Origin: a bacterium
GTDB lineage: Bacteria > ARS69
Length of the DNA stretch: 21,106 nt
Direction of reading: 5' to 3'
NCBI GenBank assembly: GCA_025774805.1
Contig: JALGZR010000068.1
Coordinates: 1 to 21,106 of the forward strand
The notes below the pieces were generated by a model. That model was given only the letters and a program-made list of their open reading frames with translations, had not been told where the DNA came from and did no database searches. Each line of letters begins with the position of its first letter. Positions within the stretch are counted from its first letter, which is position 1. Below, piece by piece: positions 17,517 through 21,106 of this stretch. The translations under genes were made by a program, and so were the position numbers.

Positions 17517-20072
17517 CTAAGGGAGATCCACGTTGACTTCCCAGATCCTCATCTCGCCCACGGCCCATGGGTCGCCCGCCTCCAGATCCTCGAATTCGTT
17601 GTCGGGGCACCCGCCCATCGCGACCACCAATCGGTGGCCCTGGCCCGCGGAGCTGGGCACCCAGCGGGGGTGGAAGATGCTGCGACGGCAGGCGAAGTTG
17701 TCGCTGGTCCCGGGTGTCGGAACGAGGATCGGATCACCGTCCGGTTGCCAGTTGCGAAGCGGTTGAATGTAGAGCTCGGAGACCCCCAGATCGGTGCTCA
17801 CGTACGCGACGTAGCGCCGGTCCTCACCCGCCCCTCCCACGTTCTCGGTGAGCGCGGGGCTCTGGATCATGGTCGGCGAGCCCAGGATCTCCTGAAGATC
17901 GATGGACCCGTCCTCCCCGAGTCGGATCCGCCACAGGGTCGCCAGATCCCCGGCCGCTCGGAAGAGCGACGAGAGGGCGGTTCCCCCGCCGACGGGCGAG
18001 GGGGTCGTGCGACTCCCCCACCGGCGCGTCGGAGGTTGCCCCGAGTCGCGGTCGGAGACCGGGAGCCGGTCGCGGAGGTGAGCCTCGCGTCGATACCTTG
18101 CGAGGCGGTAAGACCGTTCGAGTCCCGCCGTGAGCTCCACGGTCCCGAGGTCGGTCGTGTCCGGAGGCGTGACCGCAACCTCCTCGAGGGTCAGGTCGCT
18201 GTAACCCGGGCACGTGAAAAACAGGTCGTAGGCTCCTTCGAGGAGTCGATCGACCACGAAGCTCGGGTCCGTGGAGTCGGTCACCGCGAAGCCCGCGGAG
18301 TCCTCGGTGTCCGCCACGAAGACCACCAGGCTACAGACGGGAAAGGGGACGGGCAGATCGCTGAAGGTCAGGGTGCCGCCGATCGCTCCGGTCGGAAGCG
18401 CGTTGAAGGGGACGATCCCCACGTGGACCCCCGTCACCGAGTTCACATGGCCCCCCGCCAGGATGCTGTCGGCGACGATGTCGACGTTCTCGACGCGAGT
18501 GCTGTCGTACCGAGGAGAGGTGAGGAGGAGGTCGTACCGCCCCTCGATCAGATTGGACACCCTGAATTCGCGCGAGAGGGGTGGGGTCTGTCCGATTGCG
18601 AACGTGTCCGCCGTGTCGTCGCGGAAGGCGACGACGTCGACGCGGGGGCGATCCGGCGGGTTGTCGGAGTAGGCGACTGTCCCGGTCACCGGGGCGGAAG
18701 GCAGGAGCCGGACGACGGTCGTGGTGCCCGGGGGAACGGTGACGAACGCCGTGTCGGCGTCCGCTCCCGAAGAGCCGGCCACCAGGAACGTCTCGAGCAG
18801 CGGGACGTTCGGTTCTCCCCCCGAGATGTCGTGGGAGAAGACGCAATTGTACTGATTGAAGCTCCCCGCGTTGGGGAGGTTCGGCAACAGACCGTAGTCG
18901 TTGCTCGACTCGTTGAGGTCTTCACGCTGCCAGAAGATCGCCGTGTTCGGACGACCGGTGGTGACACGGAGTGAGCCCCGAACCACCTGGAAGTATGTGC
19001 GCAGCGTGTCGGAGTCCCCGGGCAGCAGCTCGACTTCCCCGATCAGCGTCGTGTCGCAGTAGGTCTCGCGGAGGGAGTCTTCCGGCGCGGTATCCAGGTC
19101 CAGGAGGTTCCGGTCGATCTTCGTCCCGATGCGGAAGACGCCGCCCTCACCCACCGGGATGGACTGGAGGAGAACCGGGGTGCGGACGATCTGACCGCTC
19201 TCCAAGATCGGATACGACGGGTTCGGCGCACCGGGAGGTTGGTAGAGCACCCAGGCTCCCTTTCCGTCCCCCATCTCGGCCACCGTGGTGTCCCCCGACA
19301 CGAGATTGTCGATCTCGAACGTCTCCAGAAGGAGATCCGCCACGGGCTGCCGGTTCATGGTGTTGAAGAGGATCTCCCCATCAGGTGACACGGTGGGATG
19401 TCGGTCGATGTACTTTTCCGTGGAGGCGTACGTCGGGGGCGAGTACGTCAACTGCTCCTCCGAAGTGCCCCCCCTCGCACCGCGCGGGGACGTCCGGTAC
19501 AGCTTGTCGTTCCGCGTGAACATCACCGTCGTCTCGTCGAGCCATGCGGGGTCCCGGGCGTCCGGAGCGACCAGCTCCGGCACCCCCAGAACCGGAGGAT
19601 TCTGCGGTCCGGCGGGAAGCGTGACGTCCAACCTCCAGATTTCGAAGTCACCGGCGGCCGAGGTGTGGGTGAAGGCGATCTGTGTACCACTCGGCGACCA
19701 GCGCGGGTTGAAGTTGTCGCCAGGTCCGAGCTCGCCGAAGGTCAGCTGGTAATGGATGTTCTGAGCGGGATCGTGGGGATCGAGCACCCAGAGCAGCCAG
19801 AGGTCCTCGTCGGAGTCCAGCGTCCCGTCGGGGGCGCTCCTGTCCTTCTCGATCGTGCTGTAGGCGATGAAGTCCGGGTTGACGGGATGGGGCTCGGGGA
19901 ACCGGCCCAGACCGGCCGTCAGCTGCGACCAGGACTCGCAGAGGTCGCAGACGGGAGTTGAATCGTCGTCGGAGCAACCGGCGGCCAGGATCGCGATCGA
20001 AGGGAAGAGAAGGAGAAGGAGAGGAGCGGGTATCCCACGGAGGGTCCGGAGACGACGTCTCGCGTTGCGCAT
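17517..20072 (-). CDS. Large lipoprotein with PD40/TolB-like propeller repeats and PEGA-like beta modules
   Basis: The product is 851 residues from the ATG at 20072. I chose this start because it opens directly with a basic-then-hydrophobic signal peptide and a canonical lipobox (LAAGC, Cys33), with GAGGAGG upstream; the frame stays open to 20807, but that part is the antisense shadow of the phosphodiesterase gene. After the Cys comes a short acidic linker and CDLC (Cys42, Cys45). PD40-type blades are seen at about 119-140 (NPRWSPSGTQIAFTH), 170 (DPAWLDETTVMFTRN) and 224 (HPTVSPDGEILFNTMN). Two beta modules at about 460-540 and 570-660 share the ending EGRYDLLLTSPRYDS / EGAYDLFFTCPGYSD, as in PEGA or carboxypeptidase-regulatory domains. 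The C-terminal part returns to blade-like sequence (FHPRWVPSS). The likely site is the envelope and the role is binding or structural; no catalytic motif is seen. Confidence 0.85.
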   Translation of the reverse strand: MRNARRRLRTLRGIPAPLLLLLFPSIAILAAGCSDDDSTPVCDLCESWSQLTAGLGRFPEPHPVNPDFIAYSTIEKDRSAPDGTLDSDEDLWLLWVLDPHDPAQNIHYQLTFGELGPGDNFNPRWSPSGTQIAFTHTSAAGDFEIWRLDVTLPAGPQNPPVLGVPELVAPDARDPAWLDETTVMFTRNDKLYRTSPRGARGGTSEEQLTYSPPTYASTEKYIDRHPTVSPDGEILFNTMNRQPVADLLLETFEIDNLVSGDTTVAEMGDGKGAWVLYQPPGAPNPSYPILESGQIVRTPVLLQSIPVGEGGVFRIGTKIDRNLLDLDTAPEDSLRETYCDTTLIGEVELLPGDSDTLRTYFQVVRGSLRVTTGRPNTAIFWQREDLNESSNDYGLLPNLPNAGSFNQYNCVFSHDISGGEPNVPLLETFLVAGSSGADADTAFVTVPPGTTTVVRLLPSAPVTGTVAYSDNPPDRPRVDVVAFRDDTADTFAIGQTPPLSREFRVSNLIEGRYDLLLTSPRYDSTRVENVDIVADSILAGGHVNSVTGVHVGIVPFNALPTGAIGGTLTFSDLPVPFPVCSLVVFVADTEDSAGFAVTDSTDPSFVVDRLLEGAYDLFFTCPGYSDLTLEEVAVTPPDTTDLGTVELTAGLERSYRLARYRREAHLRDRLPVSDRDSGQPPTRRWGSRTTPSPVGGGTALSSLFRAAGDLATLWRIRLGEDGSIDLQEILGSPTMIQSPALTENVGGAGEDRRYVAYVSTDLGVSELYIQPLRNWQPDGDPILVPTPGTSDNFACRRSIFHPRWVPSSAGQGHRLVVAMGGCPDNEFEDLEAGDPWAVGEMRIWEVNVDLP

Positions 20073-20125
20073 GGGGGGTGCCGCCTCCTCCCGAGGCCAC
20101 GGGAAAGGACCTGGCCGGACCGCCG

Positions 20126-20159
20126 GGTGCCCGCACGAAGCCCGGTGCCCGCACGAAGC
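20126..20159 (-). repeat. Tandem 18-bp repeat in the leader of the PD40 lipoprotein gene
   Basis: The 16-base sequence GGTGCCCGCACGAAGC occurs at 20126-20141 and again, identically, at 20144-20159, a period of 18 bp. On the minus strand it lies immediately after the predicted transcription start near 20160, so it would form the first part of the leader RNA. It may be a recent slippage duplication or a paired operator. Confidence 0.8.
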
Positions 20160-20166
20160 GGAGGCG

Positions 20167-20195
20167 ACTATACGCAGGCGCTCCGGGGGTGTCAA
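20167..20195 (-). promoter_or_regulatory. Near-consensus sigma-70-type promoter for the PD40 lipoprotein gene
   Basis: On the minus strand TTGACA (20195-20190) and TATAGT (20172-20167) are separated by exactly 17 bp. The six bases after the -35 begin CCCCC, the same as at the promoter at 17257-17285. The predicted start near 20160 gives a leader of about 88 nt before the ATG at 20072. Confidence 0.75.
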
Positions 20196-20242
20196 GCAAC
20201 GCCGCGGGCGGCACGGACGCCACAATCCGTTCCATTGCAAGA

Positions 20243-20258
20243 GATTGCGTCGGCAATC
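20243..20258 (-). terminator. Small hairpin after the phosphodiesterase gene
   Basis: GATTGC at 20243-20248 pairs with GCAATC at 20253-20258 around a 4-nt loop, about 10 nt past the TAG at 20267. The stem is only 6 bp and no U-tract follows, so termination is a guess. The remaining gap to 20072 holds the promoter and leader repeat described separately. Confidence 0.25.
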
Positions 20259-20266
20259 ACCTCGTC

Positions 20267-21106
20267 CTACTCGACGTAGCCGAGAGCCCGGATCCGCTCC
20301 TCGATCTGCTCGTCCACGGGGGACTCGAACACGTCGGGGAGATCGGGCGGCAGGCCGGTCTCGTAGGTCTCGACGGTTCGCACGGGTCGATCCCGGCCGC
20401 CGCGGGAGCCCAGAAGATCCAGGACGACCTCGCCGTCGAGGTCCTCTCCCACCGGAAGCCCGATTGCGTGAAGCACGGTCGGAAGGATGTCCTCCACCCG
20501 GGCTCCGTCGAAGCGGACTCCCTCCCCCGCGGCGAGGGGACCGGTCATCAGAAGGGTTCCGAGCTCGCGGTGCATCCAGATTCCGAGACGGACGGAGCCG
20601 TCCACGGCCCGGCGGCCTCCCTGGAATCCGTGATCCGACACGAGAAGAAGCGTCGTCCGGGTGAAGTCGATCTCCGCGATCAACTCGCCGATGAGTCGGT
20701 CCGTCTCCTGGTAGTAGAGGTCGACCGCGTCGCCGAACACCGCGCTCCGGGAGGTCGGCTCGCTCTCGCGGGCCCGCTCCTCCCGGGCGCCCCAAAACTT
20801 GTGGCACACGGCGTCGGGTCCGCGCAGGTAGATGGCGACGACGTCCTGGGGCCGGTTCCGCAGAATCTCCCGGCCGATCGCCGTGAACGTGAGGTCGCCT
20901 GCGTAGATCCAGCGAAGATCTCGGACCCCCCCCCGGAGCTCCGGGTCGTACTCCCCGGGAACGAAGCCGGCGCCGAGAAGCGGGGCGAGCCGCTCGTCGC
21001 TCACGGCCCGGGGATACACCACGAGCGATTCGATCTCCGCGAAGAGGGAATCCGGATGCGTACGGTGCTCGAGCCGGGCCAACTTCTCGCTCTCGGAGAT
21101 GTCGTA
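20267..21106 (-). CDS. Type I phosphodiesterase / alkaline-phosphatase-superfamily protein, C-terminal part (5' end outside window)
   Basis: The frame is open to the window edge, so the N terminus is missing; 279 residues are visible. The sequence contains GPDAVCHKFW (metal-binding Asp and His) and LLLVSDHGFQGG (Asp-His pair), followed by VEDILPTVLHAIGLPVGEDLDGEV and a terminal IRALGYVE. These are typical of the type I phosphodiesterase/nucleotide pyrophosphatase group, which hydrolyses phosphate esters or transfers phospho-groups using two divalent metals. The nucleophile Thr/Ser and first metal site would lie upstream. An internal TTG at 21082 could be read as a start, but the conserved fold and the uninterrupted frame upstream argue against it. 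Export and substrate cannot be judged from this part. It is separated from the lipoprotein gene downstream by a 194-bp gap that contains that gene's promoter. Confidence 0.85.
   Translation of the reverse strand, partial: YDISESEKLARLEHRTHPDSLFAEIESLVVYPRAVSDERLAPLLGAGFVPGEYDPELRGGVRDLRWIYAGDLTFTAIGREILRNRPQDVVAIYLRGPDAVCHKFWGAREERARESEPTSRSAVFGDAVDLYYQETDRLIGELIAEIDFTRTTLLLVSDHGFQGGRRAVDGSVRLGIWMHRELGTLLMTGPLAAGEGVRFDGARVEDILPTVLHAIGLPVGEDLDGEVVLDLLGSRGGRDRPVRTVETYETGLPPDLPDVFESPVDEQIEERIRALGYVE

Noticed and set aside
20073-20807. N-terminal extension of the PD40 lipoprotein frame to 20807
   Set aside because: The extension is Arg/Gly/Pro-rich antisense of the phosphodiesterase gene. A signal peptide, lipobox, ribosome site and promoter all support the ATG at 20072.

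Overview
The window is GC-rich, densely packed bacterial DNA. Codon use looks uniform, and I see no rRNA, tRNA, CRISPR array, phage gene or transposase gene. Several exported proteins carry Ig/fibronectin-like, PD40 propeller, PEGA-like and FlgD/type IX-like C-terminal domains, alongside large membrane proteins fused to TPRs and a fused spermidine-synthase-like protein. This resembles uncultivated lineages around the FCB group, such as Eisenbacteria or Krumholzibacteriota. That placement is inferred from protein style only.

Layout, left to right. (1) 1-3021: a pyruvate, phosphate dikinase gene on the minus strand with an unusual histone-H1-like basic tail. (2) 3244-8379: a plus-strand pair encoding two membrane proteins with C-terminal TPRs, one a GT-C-type glycosyltransferase and one a fused spermidine-synthase-like protein. 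(3) 8554-11613: a minus-strand pair, an isocitrate/isopropylmalate-type dehydrogenase followed 6 bp later by another GT-C-like membrane protein with a short TPR tail. (4) 11803-17214: a minus-strand run of three exported proteins (two paralogous lipoproteins and a protein with a C-terminal sorting/FlgD-like domain), preceded by a good promoter. (5) 17517-20072: a large PD40/PEGA-like lipoprotein with its own near-consensus promoter. (6) 20267-21106: the C-terminal part of a type I phosphodiesterase/alkaline-phosphatase-superfamily protein, cut by the window edge.

The most distinctive feature is a short, non-coding, MITE-like repeat family. A complete 174-bp copy lies at 8380-8553 between two convergent genes. 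It has 21-bp imperfect terminal inverted repeats and is bounded by a TTAA duplication. Each TTAA copy supplies the TAA stop codon of the neighbouring gene. A second copy runs off the left window edge and ends in CTAG, which supplies the stop codon of the dikinase gene. A solitary arm, also starting with CTAG, lies upstream of that gene. I infer an element that inserts at YTAR palindromes where convergent genes end and regenerates both stop codons through its target duplication. Its conserved internal hairpins, one with a C(UACG)G tetraloop, could end transcription from both sides.

The exported-protein block looks like an envelope or surface module. Its two promoters share the same -35 region (TTGACACCCCC) and the same 17-bp spacer, so the two transcription units may be expressed together.
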